Assembly: GCF_020382885.2 (NCBI RefSeq) | Contig: NC_058510.1 | Coordinates: forward strand, 8,738,862 to 8,802,861 | Direction: 5' to 3' | Origin: Scatophagus argus | Lineage: Eukaryota > Chordata > Actinopteri > Scatophagidae | Length of the DNA: 64,000 bases | In this document: positions 47,362 to 60,421 of the stretch, one piece after another | Position numbering within the stretch: the stretch's first letter is position 1 | Layout of the letters: each line of letters opens with the position of its first letter | Program-made: the position numbers and the translations under genes | The notes under the pieces: model-generated | What the model saw: the letters and a program-made list of their open reading frames with translations, nothing else | Databases searched by the model: none | Told to the model about the DNA's origin: nothing

Positions 47362-50300
47362 AAATTAACCGCACTAATACTGAAGCTGCACTTATGGAGC
47401 CTTTGGAAGAGAAATCAAGTCTTTGGATGTCAAAGTAAAATACCACCTGGTGTATTGTAATTTACATTCATGCTATGCAAGAAGCCTTGCTTAATAATCA
47501 TGCATTATATTTCTTTTTCTGGTAAGAGTTAATTTTTACGCAATTAATTGCAAGTGTGGAAAATTCAGCCCTTGTGAGGAACCCTGCTGGTGAGGTTCAC
47601 ATCCAGCTAGCTAATAAAGGCATAAACATGTCCCTCAAAAAATAATTAAAACAGAAAATCAACACTTTCAGTCATTTACCTTGTAAAAATAGTAAAATCT
47701 TTAACGGCCAAAGCGTTGCAAAAAGTCTTTTATTTAAAACCATACTGTGGTTATATGGCAATCCAGACAGGGATAAATTCGGTTGACACTGGTGCTTTTT
47801 TTTTATTATGAAGAAAGCTAAGTGCCTTTTATAGAGCAAATGATCAATTAATTAAGCAAGTAAATAGAAAACAGATCAATGTGTTAGAGGATAGTGGTTA
47901 CATTACAAAAGAACATAAGAACAATTCAGCGCTCATTCATCAGACGTGTGTACATACAGAAATGTCTCCTGGTCATATTTGTATTAAGAGAAGCATGAAA
48001 TATGATTTATATGATCTCCCATCTTTACTGAGAGCTGAACTAAGCGTGCCCTATAAGACACAGATAGAATGACCTCTACTGGAGAAGCATACATGTATGA
48101 GAAGTCATTGCCTTGAGAAATCCAAGGTAATAAGCAGAGCACTGCAAAGCTATAGAATAAGTCTGATAAAATTCCTGTTAGTGGCTGTGCGGGCATAAAG
48201 AAAATGATTGAGATTGTAGCAGAAGAGAGAACTGCAGAGAGAAACAGCAGGTTGGTTGAATGAGGGAGGCAACCAGGCAGCCAGTGCCAACTCTACCAGC
48301 TTGAGCTACTTGGAGGATTATGAGGATGGAGGATTTACCCTGAGAGGATAATAACAGAAAACAAAAAAAGCACTGACCACCAGAGCCTGGAGCCAAAACA
48401 ATGTTGACTCCAGACACCACCTGCAAATGGTCATTTTGGCCTGCAGTGACCTTCAATATTTATTGCAATTGTATAAAAAAGCACAAACAGTGAGATGTGT
48501 TTCAGGGCTGACAGGGTCCTCTGCTGGTGGGCTCTTACAGACTCTTGGCTGCGATGATACAATGCGGCTTCTGAATGAAGCTCAGCTGACCCCAGTGCCA
48601 TATTAGATACACCAGCCAGCCATCACATGATGAGACCACTGGCTTCATCCACCTTTCCTACTGTAACACCAAAGAGAGAATGCAGCAGTCCTTGATGAGG
48701 TGAACAATGTGTGAATTTATCATCACAAAGACAACAAAAAATTGTCCCCGCTCATCTTACAAATACATCCAAAACTGCGCAGACAGACTCAGCACGAGTG
48801 GATCTTCGATGTCAGACGTGGCCGTCTTTTACGTCCAAGTCTATTCAGTCCAACACCACAGCCGTGCAACCTCAAGGAAAATTTGCCTAGCTGCTAATTA
48901 TAGCAACTTATTCTTATTGCCGACAACATCCCACTGCCTCCAGGATGACAACATGACCTACAACTGCACATCGCACGCAAACCCCGAGAGGGCTCCCAGT
49001 TGGACCAGTTAAAGAGTCACACACAGAAACAATGAGAGAGGAAGGTGAGGAGTTTGAATGAGGAAGTTTACATGTGATCGCAAAATACAAACATGTATAC
49101 ACTGAGGCTCCTTCCTCTATCTGATTGGAAAGGCGTGGTGCCATTGTCAAGGACAGAAAATGAGGACAAACTAAGCTCAACTTTTCATTCAGCTTCACTC
49201 AAAGCATTGGAACAGACTGAAATGATCCGCTACTGACAAATATTTCTTTCTTTCAACATGGATTCAAAGACGGGCATCCTTTAATTCAGTGCTGTCAGAA
49301 GTCATTTCTTTAGTGTCAACTACAGAAAAATGAATGAAAACATTTTCTGAACAAGACTGCACACAAAAAACTGTGCAAAAGATCCTGAAATAAACTTTCT
49401 GTAGTTTAAATCTATTGGCATATCTGTGAAATATTCCTCCTCCAGGCAGGTCAGACTGTTTCATCAGCTACAGTAGAAATGATAACTGGAAGGCGTTCAG
49501 AGTCTTGCTCAAGGACACTCGAGGGCAAATGCAAGCCAACTCACATGCTTGGAACATAATAACTATGGCCTCAGGCTCAGGGACACTTGAAAAAAGTGTA
49601 TTTTATCTTTTGGAATTGGTTAACACAAAGCAAGCTGTGACAGCAAATGAAAACCTTTGGAAGAGAGCTGCAACTAACAAATATTTACGTGATCAGCTGA
49701 TGATCTGCTTTGTGTGTACAATGTAAGAAAGTTGTGGAAAAATCCCCACAGGCCAAGGTGACATCTTCAAATGTCTTGTTTTGTATGACCAAGATTTGGA
49801 TTTCAAAAGACACTCAGCTCACTCAAATTTGTGACAAAGAAAAGCATCGGATCCTTACACCTGAGAACCTGAAAACAGCAAATATTTCACATCTTTGCTT
49901 AAAAAAATGCGATTCAAGAACTGGAATATTTGCAGAATAATTTTCTGTCAATCAAAAAAGCAAATCATTTTGTAAAAGCTTTGCTTTTATGAATTATCAA
50001 AGCTACCATCATAACACATTTCCTGCAAGAGCCAAAGCAACAGCCACGAGGTACTGCAGGGAATATGTACATAAGAGTAAACTTAATGTATCAGCTGATG
50101 CTTGAGGAGGCTCCAGATGTTCCCCCTGAAGTCATCCACAAGCATCTGAGGTCCCTTGTGACTCCTGACCCTTCTTGTCCCTGCTTGTTTTCATGTAGAA
50201 CGCACACCTATAGAGTTTTAAGGCCTCTTAGAGAATCACACTCTCATCATGTGTATGCTCATACAGCCCTTAATTCGGTCAATACCGCCATGTAGGCTTG

Positions 50301-52574
50301 GAAAAGAGGGAGACACACCGAACCTAAAAGCAGACTGTTTTCCATCATCATCTGTGGGAGAAAAACATTTAACTGAGCCCTCTGTGTTGTGAAGCTAAGA
50401 AATCTTTACATATTCTCCTGTTACAGTGATAACTCTAATCTGCACAGCTCTTATCAGCGACCTGCCCACGCTTTCCTTCCCCCAACTCCGACCACAGTGT
50501 GAGAATTCCACACGAGCTTCACAGAAATGCTGATAAGATGGACGAGGGCTCAGTTCTGTTTTGTTTTTTTCTCCCTCGCACTCGCTGATAGCCAGAATGA
50601 TGATGAAGTACGGGAACTTGAAGCGGTCATGGTTCAGAAGTATAAAGAAGACTGCAGAGACAAAGTTTAGCTGAGTACACTGATAAGACAGAATTATTTA
50701 TTAATGACTTTTACAGTTTTGATGTCTTTCACTTTAATATACATTACTAAAGTTGATCTGCAAAATAAAGAACTTGTTGGTTGATTAATCATGGATTGAC
50801 ACAAATCGCCAACAGTTATTTATCGGGCAAAAATGCCAGGATCTTATGCTTTTATTTGTTTCATTTCATTGATTTGTTTTGGTTTTTGTTAAATGGACAA
50901 AATAAGCTTTGTCCAAATGTATTAGTAAAGGATTCATCCTTGGATCAAAGGAAACTTTATGCATTTTCTCATCCAGAAACTTGCAAACTGACAAATATAT
51001 GCATCTGAAGACTGAACAGATGCATTTTAAATCTCTCCTTTGCATATCATGCATTATAAATAAAGCAAACCCCGATTCTCAAACTTCTTCTGGTCCTTTT
51101 AGCATCTCACTTGCATTTCAGCTGCCACAGCCTGCACTCCCTTAAAGTTTAGATTATCTAGCTGACATTTGGAGGGTTGACAGTCATGCAGCCGAGCTAA
51201 GGGGTACAACGGTATAGTTTCTCCATCAATCAGTCATCGGGTCTGAGTGAAACCCTGCCCAGCGTCTGGTCGGGGCAGCTGTCAGCGGCTGACGCTGCAG
51301 CTGCAGCACGGGGAGGATCTCTGGAGCTTTACTGGGCTTCAGACCTGCAACAGATGCTGTCTGCCACCATCTAGTACATTCCTCTGATGCCAAAGGTTTA
51401 AAACTGGGTCCTGAGGAATGTCGTGTGATGTGAAGTCTCAAATAGTCCACAGAAACGTCAATAAATGGCTCATTATGAAATTTACAATGGGGGCAGAGTG
51501 CTTGACTATTAGATATACAGCAGCCCAATTCCTCAGCTCCTTGAAATCTGAGTCTACATCATCACAAATTTTGAGCTTTCTGTTGTGCTCGAGTTGCTGT
51601 GCTGCCAGAGAACAGACACCACACAGGTCTTATGGGAATACCTGAATACTGGCACCTGAGTCTTGGCCAAGTGTGAGCTATTTTGGGAATCAGAGTGTGT
51701 CTACAACCATCCATTTGTCAGCACATAACAGGGCTGGGTGTTTGGACTGTCAACATCTAACAGAGTGACAGCAAAAGTCCGACTGTGATTAGCCTGGATT
51801 AGGCTGTTTTCTCTGAAAGAATTACACCCAAACCTCCCACTAACACATACCAACTGCTGGCAAGATCATCTGAACATATTTGCTCAAAAAACATCATTTT
51901 TAAACTAAATTTTTGTGAGTAAATGAACTGCTCATAATCAGAAAATGTTTAATGTGACAAAAAATCATAAGCCCAATCCTCACACGCGAATTCAGTGGGT
52001 TTTTCCTCCTGCAGCAGCACACTTAAGGGAGGTTTTTCGACTGTTTTAAGTCCACTCAGTGCTGGAAACCTCCTTTCTACTTGAGGGTTTGCTGCTTTGC
52101 TCAAAATTGCTCTGAGCAGACTTCTCCTGTCGGGAAAAAGGCATTTTAAGAATTTACAAATGTTAATTTTAGTCGGCAGCTATGAACTGGTCTGAATTAC
52201 AGATTAAATGGCGTGGTAACTTTGTTGCAACAGATTGGTGTCAGTCTGTCACTGACCTTATTAAGCTGTTTGGGGATCTGCAATTAGGTAATAGGCTTTT
52301 TGTCAGTGTCATTATAAAATCCAGTTACGTCCTTTCAGCGTTCTCTGCAACATGGCACTTTGAATAAGAATTATGACTTTAAATTTGAGATTAAATCATG
52401 CTGTTACTCAGTATCAGCGGATATCCTTAATGGACTTTTAAGAATCTGGAGTGAGAAAGTTGGATCAGAGCATCCTGAGTTGAGCAATATCTTTTAAATA
52501 AACATCATAACTTTGTACTGGTACCAGTGAGTGACAGGAACAGGAATTTAAACCTTTCTTTTTCAGATAAATAA

Positions 52575-52728
52575 TGACGGGCGCTGCACGCGGTCGCCCA
52601 CTGCCCCGGGTTTGCTGTGTGTGTGTGCACGTCACTTGGGTGGGTTAAATGCAGAGAACAAATTTCGTTGGAGTGAGTTCCCTCCAATGACAAAATATGT
52701 CACTTTAATCTTAATCTTAATCTTAATC
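52575..52728. mobile_element. SINE-like retroposon 3' part with (TTAATC)4 tail
   Basis: The segment reads GTCGCCCACTGCCCCGGG, then GTGTGTGTGCACGTCACT, GGGTTAAATGCAGAGAACA, AATTTCGTTGGAGTGAGTTC, and ends in four perfect TTAATC units at 52705-52728. The GGGTTAAATGCAGAG-CAAATTTC core is a familiar teleost SINE module, and the simple repeat tail is typical of a LINE-mobilised element. The 5' tRNA-like head was not recognised. Confidence 0.65.
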
Positions 52729-54116
52729 AATGAAGTACATGAAGACGAATCCCAAGAAGTCCTACAGCGCAGCAAATTCACAGCCCATTCAGTGACTACA
52801 GTGACTACTCTTAATAGCACATATCTTAGAAATGGTGGTATCCCCCTTTAACTTCCTTCACACCATCTTCACCAGGCCTTATATGGATTTACACAAGCAA
52901 TGATTGAGTCACGGTGGTGCAAAAGTGCAGAGCTGTTCAGGATGAGCTGTAGCCTTTGCACAACATGTTCTCCAGCCAGGTTAAACAGAACACTCAGTTT
53001 ACTTTGTCGTCAAAGTGGAACCAGAAGACACACAAACTGTGACTCAGATGCCCAGTCAGTAAGTCTGAATGCACACAGACAGCATCACCAAAAGGACCCG
53101 AACCTCCTCCTCCACCTCCTTAACCCTCGGACAATAAATCTGAATGGGCATGAGTCAAAAGATTGGGTTTGATATTTGAAATGATGAGGTGGCACTTTTT
53201 TTCCTCATGTGTCTTACAGCACAGCCGGAGACACGATAACTTAAAATGAATGAGTGGAAAACATCCACACAGCAGTGATGAGGAAAAAAAGACTGACAAC
53301 ATAAATTCTACCTTATTTTTAAATGGAGTTTTAACTTTTAACCTTTTTTATTTAAAACCAAATTCCTTCGATTAGAGGTAAATGAAACCATCTGTTATGA
53401 ACTATATCACATATTCACGGTAAATAGCTTTTATACTGTAAAATATCTGTAACAGAGACTACTTTAAAGTGTTTGTATGCTATCCGATACGTTTGCATTA
53501 ATATTCCTGTGGGACTTAAAGCACATGCTGTAGGCTATATTCACTCATATTTCCACCTATTTAAAAGGGATCCTGATGATTAACACAGGACTCTTGGTTT
53601 GCAGCACAGACTACAACCTACAGTCAGGTGTGTGCATCTCTCTGATCATAAGACAGCTTCATTCCTTTGTTAATGACAGGTCAGACGGGCTGCGTTTCGG
53701 CCCATCCTTTATCTAATCCGGCTGCTCTCACAAAGACACGTTTAATTTGATTTTTACCTTCACAAATCCGCGTCCCGTTTTCTGTCTGTTCCTCTCTTCC
53801 CCCGCCCCCCCTCTTGCCCACCTTGAATCAGGTCCAGCGGGGGGAAATAATAATAATAATTGAGTTATTCCAGCCGGGACCGAACCGCCTTCATCCTCAC
53901 TTCATCCATCCAGCAGAGCAACTGTGGTGAATTATTAGTGCTGGAAGTTAAATCAGATCAGTGTTCCCGTCTTTCAGGCCGGCGGAGGCGACAGTCATTG
54001 TTGTCAAGACAGGATGAATCCAGCAGCAGCATGACGGGGGATTTAAGGGGGAAAAAAAGTGAGATCCTCAAGTGTCCCAGCTCTTTGTCGCCTGTACTTC
54101 CTACTACCAAACTTAC

Positions 54117-54340
54117 ATCAACCCCCACACAACAACATGGCCGACCCTGCCTGCGGGACGGGAGCCACACAGCTGGAGATTACACATCCGTCCGGTCCTG
54201 CTGATGTGAGAGCAGCCGGGAGACGAGACGGTCAAGGCGGAGGAGAAGACGGCGGGAGTAAAGACGTTTATAAGGAGAAAAACAACAACAAGAGCGGAAA
54301 GGAGGATGGTCTCGTGTAAGAAAAAAGAAGGACTCAAAGC
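54117..54340 (-). other. Candidate non-coding first exon of YES1
   Basis: On the minus strand a strong donor GTAAGT occurs at 54116-54111, preceded by GTGTGGGGGTTGAT. Splicing from here to the acceptor at 45419 would join a 5' UTR exon to the ATG-containing exon. The 5' limit is a guess. The plus strand has open frames across the same area, but nothing recognisable. Confidence 0.35.
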
Positions 54341-54380
54341 GTCCTCAGCGTGTACCGTTTTTCAGAGTACGGAGCTCTAC

Positions 54381-54394
54381 CGCCCCCTGCTGGC
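54381..54394 (-). promoter_or_regulatory. CTCF-like motif at edge of YES1 CpG island
   Basis: On the minus strand CGCCAGCAGGGGGCGG matches the CTCF core closely. It lies at the boundary between the YES1 CpG island and the repeat-rich spacer toward ADCYAP1, a position where a domain boundary would be plausible. Confidence 0.5.
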
Positions 54395-54477
54395 GGTGGT
54401 GCTGGTACTGCAGCTGCACATCTGCAGCTCAGGGTGATCTCACTACAGATGGTGGTGGAATATAACTACTGTATAAT

Positions 54478-54945
54478 GTGCTGTATACTCAAGCACTGCA
54501 CTGAAGTACAAGAGTGAGGTACTTTACTTGAGTATTTCCATGCTATGCAGCTTTATACTTCTCTTCTAGTACTATTGTGTTGTACAGACATATGTTGGAC
54601 AGCTTTAATTGCTTTTCAGATTATAATTTTTCACATCCTTCCCGTACAGTGAAGGCAACTTTTTTAATAAATGGAAGGATTAAGTGTTCCTTTATAGCTT
54701 GACAAAATTATCCTACTTCTTAGGTTGAATTAAAAAAAACACACACATTGGATTAGCTGAAAGTTGAAAGCAGGTCTGTTTTTCTGAGCTCTGAGTATTT
54801 TTGATATTTTAAATACATTTATACATAGGTTTTCTTTAGGATTGTTTTGAAGGTTTTTACTCGTAGTGGAGTATTTTTAGGTATTACTGTAGTACTCTTA
54901 TGAAAGTAAAAATATCTGAATACTTCTTCCACTACTGCTTGCTGT
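54478..54945. repeat. TACTT/AAGTA interspersed repeat copies
   Basis: Shows GGTACTTTACTTGAGTATTT, CTTTATACTTCTCTTCTAGTA and, further on, AGTGGAGTATTTTTAGGTAT with CTGAATACTTCTTCCACTAC at the end, a nearly complete copy of the family. Confidence 0.65.
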
Positions 54946-55674
54946 TATGAAGGCCACCTCATAATTTCACAGAGCTGTGGTAGAAATGTGTGAATGTAAA
55001 AGTTGATGTATTATTATTTGAAATTCAGGCCAAAGATACAACAGAGTTACTGCAACTAGAGTGTGGTATTGAAGTGATTTTATACATTTATTTATGTTGT
55101 TTGTTAATTTGATTGGCTGATTGATTTTAGAGGTCAAAAATAAAATCATAAATAAAAGATTTTCAAAAATAAAATGTTTTTTCTGCCGCTGTCAGCTGTC
55201 GTTTTACTGCCTTCATCACATTCAGTGTTGTCGCAGTGGGGTCAATGACTTCTCATCCTTATTAGACACATGGCAGTGAAAACATCATTCATTCATTCAG
55301 GATGAAGTCTCTCATGACTCAAATGTGTTTGTTACTTGTTCCTCATGTAGTTTTCAAGATTGCAGCATTAGATTGTTGTTGCTTTGTGATTTTAAGATTA
55401 TCAGGTCGTTCCAAATGAGATTACTTTCGGGTTTGCTGGTCTTTCAGCCATTTTTTTCCTCAGCAGGAAGTGAATACAACACATGAAAAACAGTTTTATT
55501 ATTGCTGTGACCATTTTATGAATGTGGTAATGCTGCCAAGGCGTCCAAGTTTTTACAGTCCGCACTGGCTAAGGTTAGTGAACAAAGGACAGATGGTTAT
55601 TAGCTCAGCAGTTTATTGGTCTGTCAGTAAGATGAGTGTTAATCAGATAGTGGTCCATGTTGCACTGCTATGAT

Positions 55675-55714
55675 GGAGGAGGAGGAGGAGCAGGAGGAGG
55701 AGGAGGAGGAGGAG
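55675..55714. repeat. (GGA)n trinucleotide repeat
   Basis: About 13 GGA units with one CAGGAG interruption. Confidence 0.9.
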
Positions 55715-56318
55715 TTTGTTAAAGCCAGCATGGTTGACAAAAACCTGCCTTAAACAGCTAACACTCAACCACTCAAGTTTGAAAGGTACGACAGCGAAGA
55801 CACAGCATTAAAAAAAAGGGTGATGATTTGAATGTAAAATAGTAGCCTGCCAGTGATCTTTTATACCAAAGAGAAAGAAAACAACAGAATGGAGTTTTAG
55901 TTTTGGAGTAATTCTCTGTTACGGCTCCACATTATGATGGAGGCTGATGTATATGTTTTATTTATACTTTAAAAACTTTCTTCTGCTCCCGCTACTGAAA
56001 GTCAAAAGTCAACTTACTGCATCAGACATCATAAATCTAACCTATAGAAAGGTTTTGAGGCAAACAAAGCCCTTTATTTCTCTGAAGTTGACGTTCATGT
56101 GAGTTTGTGTCAGATGTGTGTATTGAAAATTAATAGAAAGAGAAAAACAAAAACAGAAATTGCAACTATAGCTCCTATATTTACCACTCAGTACCGTAGC
56201 CAAACATACAACATTTTCCTTTAGTAATGGAACAAAGGTTTTTGTGCTGCTGTGACAGTTTTGTTGTTGCCCCATTATGATTCGTATGGTTTGACGAGAA
56301 ACATTAGCCTACTTTAAT

Positions 56319-56518
56319 GACACCCATCAGCCGTAACGTTAAAACCACCTGCTTGACATTTTGTAGGTCCCCTGTGTGCTGCCCTTTGTGGTGTTAAAGA
56401 ACATCTACATGACTGTGAGAACCCGAGGGTTCCCCCGCAGAACGCTGCATTACAGTCAGATGTTTAATGTCATTCACTCCACCTGTCAGTGGTGTTCACG
56501 TTGTGGCTGATGGGTGTA
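56319..56518. mobile_element. MITE with ACACCCATCAGCC terminal inverted repeats
   Basis: The left end reads ACACCCATCAGCCGTAACGT and the right end, read in reverse, ACACCCATCAGCCACAACGT. They are 200 bp apart with no open frame between. CATCAGCC-TAAC-TTAAAACCACCTG is a very common teleost DNA-transposon terminus, so this is a non-autonomous copy. Confidence 0.8.
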
Positions 56519-56822
56519 CGGCCGTGAAGGTGGGATTTATTGTTGTCCAGTGAGGACCGTGTGTCTCCAAATGTGATGATTTGGGATGTTTCACATAAGC
56601 TTATATGGTTAAGAGAATTCATAAATAAATTAAATGTTCACCAAGAACAAATCAAATTGGTAGAAAAGTGCAAAAGCCCTGACAAAATGAAACAGAAATA
56701 AGCTCAAATAATAATGATAACAGTAACAATGAACTTTTATAGTTTGATTTTTTGGTCCGATGTGTCAAATTTACATGTTTGTGCATCTCTTCTTCATTTT
56801 TTTCTTAGCATCTCCAGACATG

Positions 56823-56826
<4 letters not shown>

Positions 56827-56859
<33 letters not shown>
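56827..56859. repeat. (CA)n microsatellite
   Basis: An uninterrupted CA run of about 16 units. Confidence 0.95.
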
Positions 56860-56861
<2 letters not shown>

Positions 56862-57734
56862 TACAAATTAGATTTAAAAAGCCCGTCTCTGTCAACATCC
56901 TTTGTTGTAAAAGTCATGGGGCTGTAAGTTCAATAAAACTCTTCAAACACGACATGTCAACACCTGTAGGCGGCGGCCGCTATGAAAAAGCTAACAGTGC
57001 TAAAATTAGAGTGAGTCATATGTTCTTCACCTGTCTTGTTTGGTGTGATAAAGCTCGGTCACACACTGTACGATTACTCACTGCTGTCTTTCCAAATAAA
57101 AGACATGAGACAGTGTGAATTTAATGCAGCTGCTGTTTGCAGACCCATCTGACCAAACAGGAACATGTCTCCTTTTACCGTGCATGTTGACCCCCGTGGC
57201 CTTGATGAGTTACTGTAACGAGCCATTTTTAAGACTTACCATATACCACGTTGTTTGTCAGTTTCATTGAAAATAAATAAATCAAGAAATCCAGACGTTA
57301 TCAGGCATTCATCGCGGCCCCAGTGCGACCACTGGGGCAACAGACATTTCAAGCGACTTTTAATGGGAGATTAAAATGCTTCTACAAATGGTTGCTCGGG
57401 GCTGCAAGTTTATTAATGTTCCACTGATTACAGGAAGACACTTATCTGGTACGGTGAGTCAAGCATCAGGTGATTGCTGGATCAATATTCTTATCAGTTC
57501 TCAGCTCTGCACATCTAATTAAATGATAAAAAAAAAGTGATATCCTTTTAACATCAGCTCAAATATTTTTTAAACATGATTAAGAGTAATCAGCGTTTTA
57601 CTGAGATTACTGATTAATTCCAGTAAGATGTTGAGGACTCTATTATGATTCACATGTGTTATGCTTAATTAATTTCCACTCAGTTAAAGCAGCAGTGGAG
57701 GAGGATAAAATACCACACAAGTTCATTACACAGA

Positions 57735-57870
57735 AGTTCTGCATTTAAACGCTCACTCGGCTAAACATATGACAGTATTATCAAGAGGAAAAGTCCTCAT
57801 TGTGCAGTAAAACGATTCCTGTCAGTATTTTACTATTACGTATGATGTTTTTGGATTAATATTAGTGCTG
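57735..57870. repeat. TACTT/AAGTA repeat, internal part
   Basis: Contains AGTATTATCAAGAGGAAAAG, TCCTCATTGTGCAGTAAAA and GTATTTTACTATTACGTATG, matching the interior of the same repeat family. Confidence 0.5.
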
Positions 57871-59549
57871 TTTTATTGTGTGTGTTGCATTTACAGTGCT
57901 GTAGATGTTAAAGGTTGAACTAACTCGTATACTGTTGGGTCGTTTGATCTACAGCGATGCAACATATTCTGTGTCATCATCATGCAGCGTTGCAGCCATC
58001 TTGGTAGTAGTAATTTACCTTCTAAGATGTTGTAGACGAGAAGGTGACACAACAGACATAACCACATCACACACACATGCTTACATTGTCGGTCGGCATT
58101 TAACACTTTGTCTGTAAACAAGATCTACAAGGTCTTCATTCATCAAACAACGAAAATGAATCCAGAGAGCCTGTAGATGTTTTAAAGACTTAAAGACTGA
58201 TTTGACGGCCGATAGAGCAAAATGTGCATTTCATTTTCCAACTCCCCCACATCACACGGTTTCTGTTCTCCTCTGGAATTGAGTGAAAGCGACCAGTTTT
58301 CACCCCACCAGAGGCCAGACAGACCTGAACTGGGCACAGACAGACCTCGGTTTTGATTTGTGCAAAAATTAACCTGACAATTTCTGTTTACAATCTTCAA
58401 ATAGTATTGTTAGAATTTGACAAACACTACAAGATTTCATTTGTCTTGCCAAATGTTTTTTTCAGGCTCCCGTGCCAAAGACGAACTGTCTGGAAAATCC
58501 CAACAGACAATTTGTTTGGTAAGCTTCCCAGTTCCATACTACCTAAGCACCTTAAATTAGTGCTTAAGGACAGTATTTCAGTGTTGTTATGTCATTTAGA
58601 GTTTATTTAGAGCCTGATCCTCCTTTTTTGAGAAAAAACAATTAAAGGCTGTGATACGATAACTTTGCTCTCTTCACAGTTTCAGCTGGATTGGTACAGT
58701 TAGGCGAGCGTGTATGAGGTGATGGCAGCCTACTCAGAAAGTCTTTCTTGGACCTGGGACGCACTTCACTGCACTTTCTTCTCATAGCCACTAGGGTGCA
58801 GTGTTCTCTCAGTGAGAAGAAAGTGCTCCAGCTAGGGGGGGTTGAGGGGTCTTTTTCCTCTACGTCTTAAGAATTCAAAGTAAAGTCCTTCGTCCGTCAC
58901 ATGACGTCAGAGGAAGAAGAGAATCGACCGTCCTGAATCAATCCACTAAACATTCACCACATGGTCCCGACGCCTCTGTGGGAAGAGGACACAGCTGACT
59001 GTAAATGAAGGCCGTAAAGAAAGCAAATGAGAGCCTGCAAACGAGAAAAAAGTAAAAGCACGAAAACACAAAGCTATTTCAAGTAACCAAGTACTGTACT
59101 TAAGTTCTTCCATCTAATGCTCTTTATAGTTCAGTTCAACTTCAATATTCTGCTGTAATTATTGCTTTCTAGATTAATATTTTATGTAAAAAAAAAACAA
59201 ACCCCTGATGAGTTGCACTATAAATATTGTTCAAGATTAAACCAGTGGTTTCCAAACTGTTTGTCTAGTTGAGACATCAGACATGTTTCAGATGTCTGTG
59301 AGCTGTCAGCAGAGACACTTCCCCTGTAAACTTTGATTATTTTCCCATCATCTCTCAAAAAGCCAAGTTTAGAATAAAGTCCATAGGAAGATTGTAAGTT
59401 TGTGTGGAACCAGTAGATTAAAGTGCTGAACTTCTTATGTTAGCTCCACCTCAGCCAACTACAGCAGTAAAGTGCTGCTTAGCATCTGGTGCAGCATTAT
59501 GAACAAGCTCATCAAGTAATAACAGATCACTGACAACAGATCAGATCCT

Positions 59550-59685
59550 TCTTGGTACATTTTGCTGATAGTAGCGGAGTTTGAACGCAGCGCTTTCACT
59601 TGTAATCGAGTGTGTTTAAATTGTCATGTTGGTGCTTATACTAATGTAGGAGCTGAGTACTTTTCCACCACTGGATTGAGGCTGT
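59550..59685. repeat. TACTT/AAGTA repeat copy (with a fragment at 59085-59160)
   Basis: TACATTTTGCTGATAGTAGC, CTTTCACTTGTAATCGAGTG and GAGTACTTTTCCACCACTGG follow the family order. A short partner, CAAGTACTGTACTTAAGTTC, is at about 59089. Confidence 0.55.
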
Positions 59686-60421
59686 TCATCGATTACTTGA
59701 ATTGTATGTGTTGTACGACAGTCAAGTGACTGAAAGGGGAAACTGAAGTGGTTAAACTGAATGACTCAGGTTCGAACCATTAAGTATCTGGCTGTGTAAC
59801 TGAGGCTGACCTCAGACCTTAACAGAGGTGGAAAGACATTTATAAATATACTTACTATAAATGAAGCCTCAGAAGCATCTCTGGCTCCCCAGAGTAGCTG
59901 CCAGTCACATTTCAGCACTGGAGAGCTACAAAGGACAATAATTAAATATATAAATATGCTAATAATACGTCAGCTTTTCGTCACTGTCCAGTGAACGTCA
60001 TGCATTGCCTTATTTGGGATTAAAAGCTCCTTTAACTGAAAACCTAAGAAAAACACTTAAATGTCTGGTTGTGTAACTGATCTCTGACCTTTACAAGGTG
60101 GCACATGGGGAAAAATAATTTAAAACAATGCTGGGGAATCAAGAGCGGCCTCCGAGACTTCTCTTTGGCGCCTTAGTTGGGGGAAGGTCTTTGCAGAGGG
60201 GGGGCCGTCGGTCGTGGTTCAGCACCGGACAGCTCCCTCCATCCCATCCCCACGTGCTCCTCTTAATGGCGTGACGTCGGATATTGACATTAACTCACTG
60301 TATAATTAATGATCATATTTGAAATCAAGGGCCATTGTTGTTTTTCATTTATTTATTATTTTTTTCTACTTTTTTCTTTTTTTTTTATGTGGCCAGGGTC
60401 TTTCATTGACGCGGAAGGAGG

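Larger units (their letters stand above)
45419..54116. other. YES1 intron 1 (presumed)
   Basis: About 8.7 kb between the acceptor before the first coding exon (CAG at 45421-45419 on the minus strand) and the proposed donor at 54116. It carries the minisatellite at 45985-46285, a 218-codon plus-strand open frame at 46705-47361, a SINE-like end at 52575-52728 and otherwise AT-rich sequence without recognisable genes. Confidence 0.55.
53700..54420 (-). promoter_or_regulatory. YES1 CpG island promoter
   Basis: A GC- and CpG-rich block in otherwise AT-rich sequence (for example GGCCGGCGGAGGCGACAG near 53977 and GAGACGAGACGGTCAAGGCGG near 54221). It lies 8.7 kb upstream of the YES1 initiation codon on the minus strand, where a promoter with a non-coding first exon is expected by comparison with mammals. 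Direction is inferred from the nearest gene that lacks a promoter. Confidence 0.55.
54420..60180. other. YES1-ADCYAP1 intergenic spacer
   Basis: 5.8 kb of AT-rich sequence between two divergently transcribed genes. It contains TACTT-type repeat copies (54478-54945, 57735-57870, 59085-59160, 59550-59685), a GGA triplet repeat (55675-55714), a MITE (56319-56518) and a CA microsatellite (56827-56859). No coding region could be supported; the longest frame (134 codons from 56714) runs through the CA repeat. Confidence 0.6.

Noticed and set aside
56714..57118. 134-codon frame before ADCYAP1
   Set aside because: It runs through the CA microsatellite (Thr-His repeat), which removes stop codons artificially.
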